The notes below the pieces were generated by a model. It was not told the DNA's origin. It made no database searches and saw only the letters and a program-made list of their open reading frames with translations. A stretch of 64,000 nt of DNA from Mumia sp. Pv4-285 (GTDB lineage: Bacteria; Actinomycetota; Actinomycetes; Propionibacteriales; Nocardioidaceae), in assembly GCF_041320275.1 (NCBI RefSeq), contig NZ_CP162023.1:2542001-2606000 (forward strand), given 5' to 3'. A program made the position numbers and the translations under genes. Every line of letters begins with the position of its first letter. Position 1 is the stretch's first letter. Below, one piece after another: positions 28,634 to 36,916 of this stretch.

Positions 28634-29959
28634 ATGGCGCTGCCACGGACGTCGGCGACGACTGACGCGCCGACCGATCTGCGTGCGCTCTACCGAATCC
28701 GCTCCGATGTCCTCGCCGGCCGCTCGCCCGAGCAGCAGCCGCGTCCCATCGTGCGCGCGTCCTGGGACCGCTCGCGCACCCTCGGCCTCACTCCGGACGG
28801 CGTCCCCCCGACCCCGCCGGTCACACCTTCCGAGGTCGAGGCCGAGCGCGCTGCCAGCGCCTTGCGCCCGATGATCGACCAGCTGGCCACCCTCCTCCAC
28901 AGTGCCGTCGACTCCGCGGGCATGCTCCTCGCAGTCACCTCGGCCGACGCCCGGATCCTGTGGCGTGCCGGGCCGGCGCCGATGCGCAAGTACGCCGACG
29001 AGCTCGGGATGGTGCCCGGCGCGACCTGGGCAGAGGGCAACGTCGGGACGAACGGGATCGGGACGGCGCTCGTCGAGGGCAAGCCGATCGGGATCCACCA
29101 GGCCGAGCACTTCGCCGAGGGTCACCTGCCGTGGTCCTGCGCCGCGGCGCCGATCCGCGATCCGCTCACCGGCGAGCAGGTCGGCGCGGTCGACCTCAGC
29201 TACCGGACAGCCACCGTCAACCCGCTCGCGCTCCCCCACGTCGTGATGGCGGCCCAGCTCGCCGAGGCGCAGCTGCGACAGCGATACCACGAGAGTGCCG
29301 ACCGCCTGCGGACCCACGCAGCCCCGATGCTCGCGCGGCTCGGCGGACCAGCGATCGCCGTCACCCGAGACGGCATCTGCGCCGCGGCCGTCGGCACCGA
29401 CGCGCCGTCGCGGCTCACCCTTCCGTCGGACATCAAGCCGGGCGTCGTCTGGTTGCCGGGCATCGGCACCGTCATCGCCGAGCCCGTCCCGGACGGGTGG
29501 CTGCTGAGGCTCGCGGACGACGGCTCCGAAGAGGAGCCGATGACCGTCGTCCGGCTCGACCTGACGGTGTCGCCGGCGGTCGTCGCGATCACGGGCCAGA
29601 GCGGGTCGTGGTCCCACACGCTGTCACCACGGCACTCCGAGATCATGCTCTCGCTCGCTCTGCACCCGAAGGGTCGCTCCGCCTCCGAGCTGGCCGACGA
29701 CCTGTTCGCGGATGCCGCTCGGACCGTCACGGTCCGAGCAGAGATGTCGCGACTGAGACGCACGCTCGGCGGCGTCCTGAGCGCGATGCCGTACCGGATC
29801 AGTGAGCACGTCCGCGCGGATGCCGCGCTGCCCGACGACCCGGCGCAGCTGCTGCCCGGCTCGTCCGCTCCCCTGGTGGTGCGGACACGCGAGGAGCTCG
29901 CGGCCGCTGCGCAGGACACGTCCTCGGCGGCCTCCGCCGGGCGGCACCGCGCCTACTGA
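28634..29959 (+). CDS. GAF domain-containing transcriptional regulator (AcoR-like N-terminus)
   Basis: A 441-residue protein. Residues 30-70 carry the RPIVRASWDRSRTLGL-type motif seen at the start of GAF-containing sigma-54-like activators (AcoR group). A GAF sensory domain follows (about 75-210; GTNGIGTALVEGKPIGIH and LPWSCAAAPIRDP), and the C-terminal 150 residues contain a winged-helix-like region (HSEIMLSLALHPKGRSASEL ... VTVRAEMSRLRRTLGGVL). There is no sigma-54 AAA+ domain, as is usual in actinobacteria. The ligand is unknown. The ATG at 28634 is favoured; upstream extension has no coding support. Converges with the decarboxylase gene. Confidence 0.8.
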   Translation: MALPRTSATTDAPTDLRALYRIRSDVLAGRSPEQQPRPIVRASWDRSRTLGLTPDGVPPTPPVTPSEVEAERAASALRPMIDQLATLLHSAVDSAGMLLAVTSADARILWRAGPAPMRKYADELGMVPGATWAEGNVGTNGIGTALVEGKPIGIHQAEHFAEGHLPWSCAAAPIRDPLTGEQVGAVDLSYRTATVNPLALPHVVMAAQLAEAQLRQRYHESADRLRTHAAPMLARLGGPAIAVTRDGICAAAVGTDAPSRLTLPSDIKPGVVWLPGIGTVIAEPVPDGWLLRLADDGSEEEPMTVVRLDLTVSPAVVAITGQSGSWSHTLSPRHSEIMLSLALHPKGRSASELADDLFADAARTVTVRAEMSRLRRTLGGVLSAMPYRISEHVRADAALPDDPAQLLPGSSAPLVVRTREELAAAAQDTSSAASAGRHRAY

Positions 29960-29984
29960 GCCACTGGCCGCTGACCGCGCCGGC

Positions 29985-31445
29985 TCACTGCGACCGCGTG
30001 AGGCGATCGAGGAACGCCACGAGCATCGCCTCGCGCAGACCGGAGGGCGCCGCGTCGAGGAGTGCGTTGACGGGCGCCATCTGCTCGGGGAGCGTCACGG
30101 ACGACGCGGCACCGGCGTCCCCACCGGCCAGTCCGGCAAGGGAGAGCAGCCCGTCGAACGCCGCGTCGTCCAGCGTCGCGGGATCGATGGCAGCAGCGGC
30201 CGCGCGCAGCTGCGGGTCGACCTCGATCGGACCGGCAGCGACGGCCTCGTCGACCGACTCCTGCAGTGCGCGAAGGAAGTCTCCGACGATGGGGGCCGTC
30301 GCGGCGGACACGGTCAGGTGCAAGGTCGCCGGGATTCCGGCGTACGCCATCTGGGGTTGCACGAACCACCCGCGCGCCAGCATGGCGTCGCTGATCGTGA
30401 ACACGTCGCAGGTGTCGTCGGTGGCGATCGCCACGAGCGTCGTGTCGGGCTGCGATGCGAGCGCGAGGTGCTCGATGCGGTCGATGCCTTCGACCAGCGC
30501 CCGGGAGCCGTCGTACGCGGTGCGAGCGAGTGCGTGGTAGCCGGCATCGCCGAAGTAGGAGACGACCGCCCACGCGGCGGCGAGCGGGCCGCCCGACTTG
30601 GTCGACTGCAGCGTGGCGTTGAGCATCGTGTAGCCGGGCCAGTCGGCGCTGGCGAAGAACTGGGGACGACGCAGGTCCGGGCTCCCGTGCAGGAGGAGCG
30701 AGACGCCCTTCGGTGTGTAGGCGTACTTGTGGAGGTCGGCCGAGATGCTCGTGACGCCCTCGACCGAGAAGTCCCACGGGTGCTGGACCAGCCCGTCACG
30801 CTCGAGCCACGGGAGCACCCACCCGCCGATGCACGCGTCGACGTGGAACCGGACGCCGTGCTGCGACGCGAGCTCCGCGATCTCGGGGATCGGGTCGACG
30901 ACGCCGTGCGCGTACGACGGCGCGCTCGCCGCGACGAGCACCACGCGACCGGCGTGAGCGGCGAGCGCGTCTCCGATCGCAGCCGCGTCGGCACGCAAGG
31001 TGCCCGCATCCACGGGCACGGTGATGCGTTCGACGCCGAAGTAGTGGGCAGCCTTGTGGAACGCGGCGTGGATCGAGCTCGGCACGACCATGGCCGGCCG
31101 CTCGATCTCGGGGTGCGCGTCACGAGCGGTCTGGACGGCGAGGAGCACCGACTCCGTCCCACCAGAGGTGACCGTGCCGACCGCGCCGCCGGGCGCGTGG
31201 AACAACGGCTTCGCGAACGCCACGAGATCGCGCTCCATGGCGAGCAGGCTCGGGAACGCCGTCGGATCGAGACCGTTGGTCGCGCCGTAGGACGCCAGAG
31301 CCTCCCGGCCCAGCGCATCGGCCTCGGCGATGCCGGAGTCGTACACGTAGGCGAGCGTGCGGCCCCCGTGGGTCGGCAGATCGCCGTCACGCAGCGCGGC
31401 GAGCCGTGCGCGGATGGCGTCGGGATCCTCGTGGGGGACGGTCAT
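29985..31445 (-). CDS. PLP-dependent decarboxylase/lyase (group II; sphingosine-phosphate-lyase-like)
   Basis: A 486-residue fold-type I PLP enzyme. The N-terminus has THGGRTLAYVYDSG and a GTVTSGGTESVLLA segment binding the PLP phosphate. The catalytic Lys is in SADLHKYAYTPKG, preceded by VDACIGGWVLP with the Asp that pairs with the PLP nitrogen. The family includes aromatic-amino-acid and glutamate decarboxylases and sphingosine-1-phosphate lyase; the pattern is nearest to the S1P-lyase-like branch, but the substrate is not certain. ATG overlaps the upstream MFS stop as ATGA. The Ala-rich C-terminal 100 residues are not typical of the core. Confidence 0.85.
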   Translation of the reverse strand: MTVPHEDPDAIRARLAALRDGDLPTHGGRTLAYVYDSGIAEADALGREALASYGATNGLDPTAFPSLLAMERDLVAFAKPLFHAPGGAVGTVTSGGTESVLLAVQTARDAHPEIERPAMVVPSSIHAAFHKAAHYFGVERITVPVDAGTLRADAAAIGDALAAHAGRVVLVAASAPSYAHGVVDPIPEIAELASQHGVRFHVDACIGGWVLPWLERDGLVQHPWDFSVEGVTSISADLHKYAYTPKGVSLLLHGSPDLRRPQFFASADWPGYTMLNATLQSTKSGGPLAAAWAVVSYFGDAGYHALARTAYDGSRALVEGIDRIEHLALASQPDTTLVAIATDDTCDVFTISDAMLARGWFVQPQMAYAGIPATLHLTVSAATAPIVGDFLRALQESVDEAVAAGPIEVDPQLRAAAAAIDPATLDDAAFDGLLSLAGLAGGDAGAASSVTLPEQMAPVNALLDAAPSGLREAMLVAFLDRLTRSQ

Positions 31446-32818
31446 GGTGTCGGCTCCTGGGTGGTCGGGGTGGGCTCGCCGAGCGCAGCCCGGCGGTCGT
31501 CGAGCGTGTAGCGGCGCAGCCACAGCAGGCTGAGTGCCACGATGATCGCAGGCACCACCGAGATGCCGAGGGCGATCGCGGTCACCGCGGAGTCGGGCTG
31601 GGCGACGTCCGTCTCGCCACGCGACGACACGTAGCCGCCGAGCGCGAGCACGAGCGCATAGAGTCCGGGCCCGATCGCCAGACCCAACGTCTCCCCCGCC
31701 GTCCACACGCCGGTGAAGACCCCGATCCGGTTCTCGCCCGTGCGCGCGGCGTGCTCCGCGGCCACGTCCGGGATCATCGCCATCGGGAAGACCTGCGCGC
31801 CGGCGTAGCCGATGCCGACGACCGCAGCCGCCGCATACGCCAAGGACGGCGTCGCGGACAACGTCACCAGGAGGCCGAGCATGCCGAGCACCAGGAACCC
31901 GCTCGCCACCACGTAGCCGTAGCGCTTGCCGCGTCGAGCCGCGAGCCGCTCCCACAGCGGCGTCACGACCAGGGCCGGCCCGACGAAGGCGACGAACAGG
32001 AAGGTCGCGGCCCCGCCGCCGTCGAGCAGGTTGTCCGACGCGTAGGCGACGCCGGCCAGCATCGCGCCGACGCCGAGCGCCTGGAAGACGAAGGTGATCA
32101 GCAGGTTGCGAAAGTCCGGGGCCTGGGCCACCAGCCGCAGCTGGTCGCGCATCGTGCCCCCGGCCGTCGCCACGCCGTAGTCGGGGGCTCGCCTCGTCCC
32201 GACGTAGGCGCCGAGGACACCGAGGAGCAGGACCACACCGATGTAGACGCCCATCACGCGGTAGCCGGTGGCCTCCGAGGTGGCGTCCCCGACCAGGTCG
32301 ACGACGAGCGGCGCCGTGGCGCCGGAGAGCAGGATCGCAAGAGCGAGGACGACCACACGCCAGGTCATCAAGCGGGTGCGCTCGTCGTAGTCCAGAGTCA
32401 TCTCCGCCGGCATGGCGACGTAAGGGACCTGGAAGAACGCGTACGCACTCGCGCAGGCCACGAACATGACGACGACCCAGGAGCCGGCCAGCCATGTCGG
32501 GTCCTCGGGACCGGCGAAGATCAGCGCGAACGCGATCGCGAGCAGCACCCCCGCTCGCAGCAGGAACGGACGCCTCCGGCCCAACGGGTGTGTCGACCGG
32601 TCGCTGATGCGTCCGGCGACGGGGTTCAGGACGACGTCCCACGCCTTCGGCAGGAACACCATCGCGCCGGCGAGTCCCGCCGCGATGCCGAGGGTGTCGG
32701 TCAGATAGGGCAGCAGCAGCAGGCCGGGGACGGTGCCGAAGGTGCCGGTCGCGACGGAGCCGAGGGCGTAGCCGCGCCGGACGGCGGGTGCGAGCGGAGC
32801 CGAGGTGGCGGAGGACAT
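31442..32818 (-). CDS. MFS permease of the GPH (glycoside-pentoside-hexuronide) type
   Basis: A 458-residue membrane protein with 12 hydrophobic segments. The motif WDVVLNPVAGRISDRSTHPLGRRRPFLLRAG is the GPH-family hallmark (conserved D near TM2 and the GRRRP loop). Such proteins usually import sugars or glycosides with Na+ or H+. It is the first gene of a two-gene unit with the PLP decarboxylase (ATGA overlap), which suggests that the permease imports the decarboxylase's substrate or exports its product. The substrate is unknown. Confidence 0.88.
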   Translation of the reverse strand: MSSATSAPLAPAVRRGYALGSVATGTFGTVPGLLLLPYLTDTLGIAAGLAGAMVFLPKAWDVVLNPVAGRISDRSTHPLGRRRPFLLRAGVLLAIAFALIFAGPEDPTWLAGSWVVVMFVACASAYAFFQVPYVAMPAEMTLDYDERTRLMTWRVVVLALAILLSGATAPLVVDLVGDATSEATGYRVMGVYIGVVLLLGVLGAYVGTRRAPDYGVATAGGTMRDQLRLVAQAPDFRNLLITFVFQALGVGAMLAGVAYASDNLLDGGGAATFLFVAFVGPALVVTPLWERLAARRGKRYGYVVASGFLVLGMLGLLVTLSATPSLAYAAAAVVGIGYAGAQVFPMAMIPDVAAEHAARTGENRIGVFTGVWTAGETLGLAIGPGLYALVLALGGYVSSRGETDVAQPDSAVTAIALGISVVPAIIVALSLLWLRRYTLDDRRAALGEPTPTTQEPTP

Positions 32819-32838
32819 GCGACGTTTCTACCGCATCG

Positions 32839-33345
32839 TCACGCCGCACCGTCCAGGTCGACACCCCAGGCCTCGAGGTCGTCCACGCGCGCGAGCGCCC
32901 AGCCGTTGCGGTCGATGCGGAGGGCGGCCGGGCGCTCGAGTCCGAGCCACCTCGTCGGCCGAGCCTTGAAGCCGAGCAGCAGGAGCTCGGCGGCGGCAGC
33001 ACCCTCGTCAGCGAAGCGGCGCGGGTCGGACAGGTAGTCCGACGCCTCTATCTCGTCCACCCGGTCGCCGGACCAGCGCGCGATCCGTTCGACCGCCTCG
33101 TCGCGCGACGCGACCGTCGAGCGGACCACGTCGCGAGCCTCGACGAGCCAGGTCAGTCGTCCTCCGCTCGACCACGACTCGAGGAGCACGACCGGCGCCC
33201 CCTCGTCGAGGAGCGCCCACGGGAAGTGGCGGTGCCGCCACAGACTCCAGTAGGCGCGGTCGCGCACCTGCGGCTCGGAGTCTCGGCCGTCGGCGACATC
33301 CGCGCGGCGAGCACGGCGGCGGTGCAGAACGAGTACGGTCTTCAC
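32839..33345 (-). CDS. Hypothetical protein
   Basis: A 168-residue soluble protein, charged and Arg-rich, with no signal peptide or membrane segment. A compact alpha/beta pattern (VVLLESWSSGGRLTWLVEARDVV, then AVERIARWSGDRVDEIEASDYLSD) is visible. I do not recognise the family. It lies 20 bases upstream of the permease gene on the same strand and could be the first gene of that unit. Divergent from the LD-carboxypeptidase gene; the 232-base gap between them contains a 21-bp inverted repeat. Confidence 0.65.
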   Translation of the reverse strand: MKTVLVLHRRRARRADVADGRDSEPQVRDRAYWSLWRHRHFPWALLDEGAPVVLLESWSSGGRLTWLVEARDVVRSTVASRDEAVERIARWSGDRVDEIEASDYLSDPRRFADEGAAAAELLLLGFKARPTRWLGLERPAALRIDRNGWALARVDDLEAWGVDLDGAA

Positions 33346-33472
33346 AGGTCCTCCTCTGGGTCAACGAACCACGACCGTAGAAGGACGGGCGGGCCTCGCG
33401 CGGCGCGCGTCCACAGATGCCGGCTGCAGGCACGTGGTTTCCACAAGGCCTGGTCTTGGCTCGCCTGTTCAC

Positions 33473-33493
33473 ACAGATATGCGCCGTATCTGT
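33473..33493. promoter_or_regulatory. Inverted repeat in the divergent gap before the LD-carboxypeptidase gene
   Basis: Perfect 7-bp arms ACAGATA and TATCTGT with a 7-base spacer, in an otherwise unremarkable 232-base gap between divergent genes, 84 bases before the carboxypeptidase ATG. The shape fits a dimeric regulator site. No regulator gene is adjacent. Confidence 0.4.
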
Positions 33494-33577
33494 CGGCTCC
33501 AGGTCTTGCGCAACTTGTCTCTCGGGCGATCGGCGGCAAGGATACGGACCAGATCACCCAACGATGGAGCGCCCTAC

Positions 33578-34513
33578 ATGCCCCTTTCCCGCTCACCTCT
33601 CGGTCCCTTGCGGCCAGGTGACCGTGTTGCACTGGTCGCGCCCGCCGGGCCTGTTCCGACCGAACAGCTCGACCGCGCGGCCGCGCTGCTCGGGTCCTGG
33701 GACCTCGAGCCGGTCGAGGGAAAGCACGTCCGTGACCGCCACCCGCGGGTCGACTACCTCGCCGGCGAGGACGCCGACCGCGCCGCCGACCTCTCGGACG
33801 CATGGTGCGATCCGTCGATCGACGCCGTCTTCTGCGTCCGCGGCGGCTACGGCTCCGCTCGCGTGCTCGACCACCTCGACGACGACGGGCTGCGGGCCGC
33901 GCCCCCGAAGCCGCTCTACGGCAGCTCGGACGTCACGGCGATCCACGAGTACTGGCACGAGATGCTCGCTGTCCCGACCTGGTTCACCCCGATGGTCGCC
34001 ACCCTCGCCCTTCTCGACGACGACGCCGCGACGGCCGAGCTGCGCCGCGCGGTGCTCGAACCCTGGGAGGGGCGAACCTACGCGAGAAGCGGTGCCGCGA
34101 CGATCACTCCAGGGCGGGCCTCAGGGACGCTCGTCGGCGGGAACCTTGCCGTCCTCGCGATGACCATCGGCGCGCACAGCCGTCCGCCGCGCCGGCCAGG
34201 ACCCCACCTCGCCCTGATCGAGGACGTCAACGAGGAGCCGTACCGCATCGACGGCTTCCTGACGTCGCTGCTGCGGTCGGGCTGGTTCGACGGCGTCTCC
34301 GGCGTCGTCCTCGGCAGCTGGGACGGGTGCGGCGACCTCGACGCCGTCCGCGAGGTGTGCAGCGATCGCCTCGGCCCGCTCGGCGTCCCCGTCGCCTGGG
34401 AGCTCGGCTTCGGACACGGACCCGCAGCTCCGAGCATCCCGCTCGGCATCGTGGCCGACCTGGATGCGTCGGCTCCCGCTCTCACCCTCGCACGCCCACG
34501 GGAGCAGCGATGA
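33578..34513 (+). CDS. LD-carboxypeptidase (peptidase family S66)
   Basis: A 311-residue serine peptidase that cleaves the L,D-bond before the terminal D-Ala of murein tetrapeptides, an early step of muropeptide recycling. The order of motifs fits S66: RPGDRVALVAPAGP (N-terminus), FCVRGGYGSARVLDHLD, the nucleophile Ser117 in YGSSDVTAIHEYW, the Glu in IEDVNEEPYRIDGF (about 213-218), and the His in GFGHGP (about 284). No signal peptide, so cytoplasmic. ATG with GGAG 8 bases upstream. Coupled by ATGA to a SIS-domain gene. Confidence 0.92.
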   Translation: MPLSRSPLGPLRPGDRVALVAPAGPVPTEQLDRAAALLGSWDLEPVEGKHVRDRHPRVDYLAGEDADRAADLSDAWCDPSIDAVFCVRGGYGSARVLDHLDDDGLRAAPPKPLYGSSDVTAIHEYWHEMLAVPTWFTPMVATLALLDDDAATAELRRAVLEPWEGRTYARSGAATITPGRASGTLVGGNLAVLAMTIGAHSRPPRRPGPHLALIEDVNEEPYRIDGFLTSLLRSGWFDGVSGVVLGSWDGCGDLDAVREVCSDRLGPLGVPVAWELGFGHGPAAPSIPLGIVADLDASAPALTLARPREQR

Positions 34514-35121
34514 CAGACGACACACCAGCACGCCCGCAACGGCGGTCGGCGGCCCTGCTGAAGCGCCGCCTCGTCGACGAGCAGCGCAAACAGCTCGACG
34601 CCATGCTCGACTGGGCCCTGACGGACACGACGCTCGAGGAGATGGCGGCCCAGATCGTCGGGGCCCGTCGGCGGTTCATCATCGGCGCCACCCAGTCGTT
34701 CGCGTACGCGTCCCTTCTCGCGCTCGATCTCAGCGCAAGCCTCGCCAACGTGCACCTCGTGGACGGCACGATCATCCGCCCGATCGACGTCCTCAGCGAC
34801 GTCCGGAGCTCGGACGTGCTGGTCGCGTTCTCGCTGCACCGCTACCGGAAGTACACGATCGACATCGCCACCACGTTCCGGGACGCCGGTGGCCGCCTGC
34901 TCGTGATCACCGACTCCCCCGATGCGCCGCTGGCGACGATGGAGGGCGCCGACGTCGTGCTCGTCCCCCCGGCCGGAATGTCCTTCGACGAGTCCCCCTC
35001 GAGCATGAGCCTCGTGATCGGCCTCATCGCCTCGCTCACCGCGGCGAGCGCGAAGGGTTCCGGGCGTCGCAGCGCCCAGCGCGACCACCTCGGCGAGGTG
35101 CTCGACCTGTACGCCGACTGA
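34510..35121 (+). CDS. SIS-domain protein lacking the HTH (MurR/RpiR-like)
   Basis: A 203-residue protein equivalent to the sugar-isomerase (SIS) half of MurR/RpiR regulators: VGARRRFIIGATQSFAYASLLALDL, SDVLVAFSLHRYRKYTIDIATTFRDAGG and LLVITDSPDAPLATMEGAD. The first about 45 residues are helical and basic but do not form the usual N-terminal helix-turn-helix. SIS domains bind phosphosugars. Since it is coupled (ATGA) to an LD-carboxypeptidase gene, a phosphorylated amino sugar from cell-wall recycling is a plausible ligand. Whether it is an enzyme or a sensor is not known. Confidence 0.8.
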   Translation: MTDDTPARPQRRSAALLKRRLVDEQRKQLDAMLDWALTDTTLEEMAAQIVGARRRFIIGATQSFAYASLLALDLSASLANVHLVDGTIIRPIDVLSDVRSSDVLVAFSLHRYRKYTIDIATTFRDAGGRLLVITDSPDAPLATMEGADVVLVPPAGMSFDESPSSMSLVIGLIASLTAASAKGSGRRSAQRDHLGEVLDLYAD

Positions 35122-35143
35122 CCTGCCGACGCGTTTCTTGGAC

Positions 35144-35288
35144 GGGTGACCTAGATCACCCGAGAACATGCGTCATTTCGGACATGGTCGTCCGTTTCAT
35201 CTATGTCACGGGGTCGGGATCTACACCCCCTGCCCGATCCCGTGACCTCAGGAAGGGCCGCTCACGTCTCCCCCGGCGAGAGCGGCCC
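35144..35288 (+). other. Structured leader before the nfeD-SPFH operon
   Basis: In the 270-base gap between the SIS gene and the nfeD-like gene three hairpins follow one another: 35144-35161 (GGGTGA / TCACCC, flanked by TTCT/AGAA), 35205-35246 (a 14-bp stem with one G-U pair) and 35255-35288 (9-bp GGGCCGCTC / GAGCGGCCC). The first could terminate the upstream unit. The others lie about 105-190 bases before the nfeD start and could form a regulatory leader. No known riboswitch is recognised. Confidence 0.45.
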
Positions 35289-35391
35289 GACCGCTTTCCG
35301 GGGTCGGCTCACCGCGACCCGAACGACGTTTCGGCGCCGGCGACTGGGGGTAGAATCGACGCGTCCCCCCGGTCGACCTGAGGGGTGCGCG

Positions 35392-35823
35392 ATGCCGTGG
35401 ATCGTGTGGTTGGTGCTCGCCGTCCTGCTCGGCGTGGCGGAGGCCCTCACGCTGACGTTCGCCCTGGGCCTGCTCGCCGTCGCCGCGCTGGTCGCCGCCG
35501 TCGTGGCGGGCATGGGCGGGTCGCTGCTGGTCCAGCTGCTCGCGTTCGCCGTCACCGGCGCCGCCACGATCCTCGTCGTCCGACCCGTGGCTCGCCGTCA
35601 CCTGCTGCAGCCTCCTGTCGTACGCGACGGCAGCGACGCCCTCGTCGGCCGCGTCGCCGTCGTCACCGAAGAGGTCACTGCCCTGCACGGGTTGGTCCGG
35701 GTGTCCGGGGAGGAGTGGTCGGCCCGGGCGTTCGACGAGAGCGAGGTCATCCCCGCGGGGACGCGGGTCGACGTGATCGAGATCGACGGTGCGACCGCCG
35801 TCGTCCACTTCTGGGGGGTCTGA
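35392..35823 (+). CDS. NfeD-like membrane protein
   Basis: A 143-residue protein. It has three membrane segments in the first 75 residues (WIVWLVLAVLLGVAEALTL, LLAVAALVAAVVAGMG, LLVQLLAFAVTGAATILVV) and an OB-fold C-terminal domain (DALVGRVAVVTEEV ... GATAVVHFWGV), as in NfeD proteins. NfeD partners work with stomatin-type SPFH proteins in membrane quality control or micro-domains. ATG at 35392 with GGGGTGCG upstream. The stop and the next start overlap (TGATG) with the SPFH gene. Confidence 0.9.
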   Translation: MPWIVWLVLAVLLGVAEALTLTFALGLLAVAALVAAVVAGMGGSLLVQLLAFAVTGAATILVVRPVARRHLLQPPVVRDGSDALVGRVAVVTEEVTALHGLVRVSGEEWSARAFDESEVIPAGTRVDVIEIDGATAVVHFWGV

Positions 35824-36893
35824 TGGAGCTCATCGTCCCGATCGTCGTGCTCGCGGTGGTGGTTGCGTTCCTCGTGCTCTCCACCGTCCGGGTGGTGCCG
35901 CAGGCCCGTCGCTACAACGTGGAGCGGTTCGGTCGCTATCGCACGACCCTCCAGCCCGGGCTGAACTTCATCATCCCGCTCGTCGACCGCATCAACACCA
36001 AGCTCGACGTCCGTGAGCAGGTCGTGTCGTCGCGACCGCAGCCGGTGATCACCGAGGACAACCTGGTCGTGAACATCGACACGGTGCTCTACTACCAGAT
36101 CACCGACCCGCGCGCGGCAGCGTACGAGGTCGCCCACTACCTGCAGGCCATCGACCAGCTGACCGTCACCACGCTCCGCAACGTCATCGGCTCGATGGAC
36201 CTCGAGCAGACCCTCACCTCGCGCGAGGAGATCAACGCCCGACTGCGCAACGTCCTGGACGACGCCACCGGCAAGTGGGGCATCCGGGTGAACCGCGTCG
36301 AGATCAAGGCGATCGACCCGCCGTCGACGATCAAGGAGGCGATGGAGAAGCAGATGCGCGCGGAGCGGGACAAGCGGGCGCTCATCCTCCATGCCGAGGG
36401 TGAACGGCAGGCCAAGATCCTCACCGCCGAGGGCACCCGCCAGCAGGAGATCCTTGTCGCGCAGGGCGACCGGCAGGCGGCGATCCTCCGCGCCGACGGC
36501 GAGGCGACCGCGCTGGAGCGCGTGTTCCAGGCGGTGCACCGCAACGACGCAGACCCGAAGGTCCTCGCGTACAAGTACCTCGAGATGCTCCCCCACCTCG
36601 CCGGCGGTGAGCACAGCACGTTCTGGGTCATCCCCGGCGAGCTGACCCAGGCGGTGCGGGCCGTGTCCGAGGCGTTCGGAGGAACCGCGCAGCCAGAGGG
36701 GACGTCGAAGGCAGAGGGGACGTCGAATGCACAGGACGCAGTAGAGGCGTCCCCGCCGGCCGGCGGGACCGAGTCGCTCGAGCCTTCACGCACCGATCCG
36801 GTCGCGGCGGCCGAGCGTGTCGCACGCCAGGCACAGGACGCCGTCGCGGATGCCCGCGCGGAGGTCGCTGCGGCCGAGCGCGGGTTGGACTAG
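35823..36893 (+). CDS. SPFH/Band 7 (stomatin-like) protein
   Basis: A 356-residue membrane-anchored protein. One N-terminal membrane segment (about residues 3-22) is followed by an SPFH domain (about 25-190): VVPQARRYNVERFGRYRTTLQPGLNFIIPLVDR, DNLVVNIDTVLYYQITDPR and LTSREEINARLRNVLDD. Then a charged coiled-coil (AEGERQAKILTAEGTRQQEI) that drives oligomerisation, and a disordered Ala/Glu/Pro tail. Such proteins form rings in the membrane together with NfeD. Encoded one base overlapping the nfeD-like gene, so almost certainly co-expressed. Confidence 0.93.
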   Translation: MELIVPIVVLAVVVAFLVLSTVRVVPQARRYNVERFGRYRTTLQPGLNFIIPLVDRINTKLDVREQVVSSRPQPVITEDNLVVNIDTVLYYQITDPRAAAYEVAHYLQAIDQLTVTTLRNVIGSMDLEQTLTSREEINARLRNVLDDATGKWGIRVNRVEIKAIDPPSTIKEAMEKQMRAERDKRALILHAEGERQAKILTAEGTRQQEILVAQGDRQAAILRADGEATALERVFQAVHRNDADPKVLAYKYLEMLPHLAGGEHSTFWVIPGELTQAVRAVSEAFGGTAQPEGTSKAEGTSNAQDAVEASPPAGGTESLEPSRTDPVAAAERVARQAQDAVADARAEVAAAERGLD

Positions 36894-36916
36894 CTGACCC
36901 AGGTCGCCCGGGCGCC

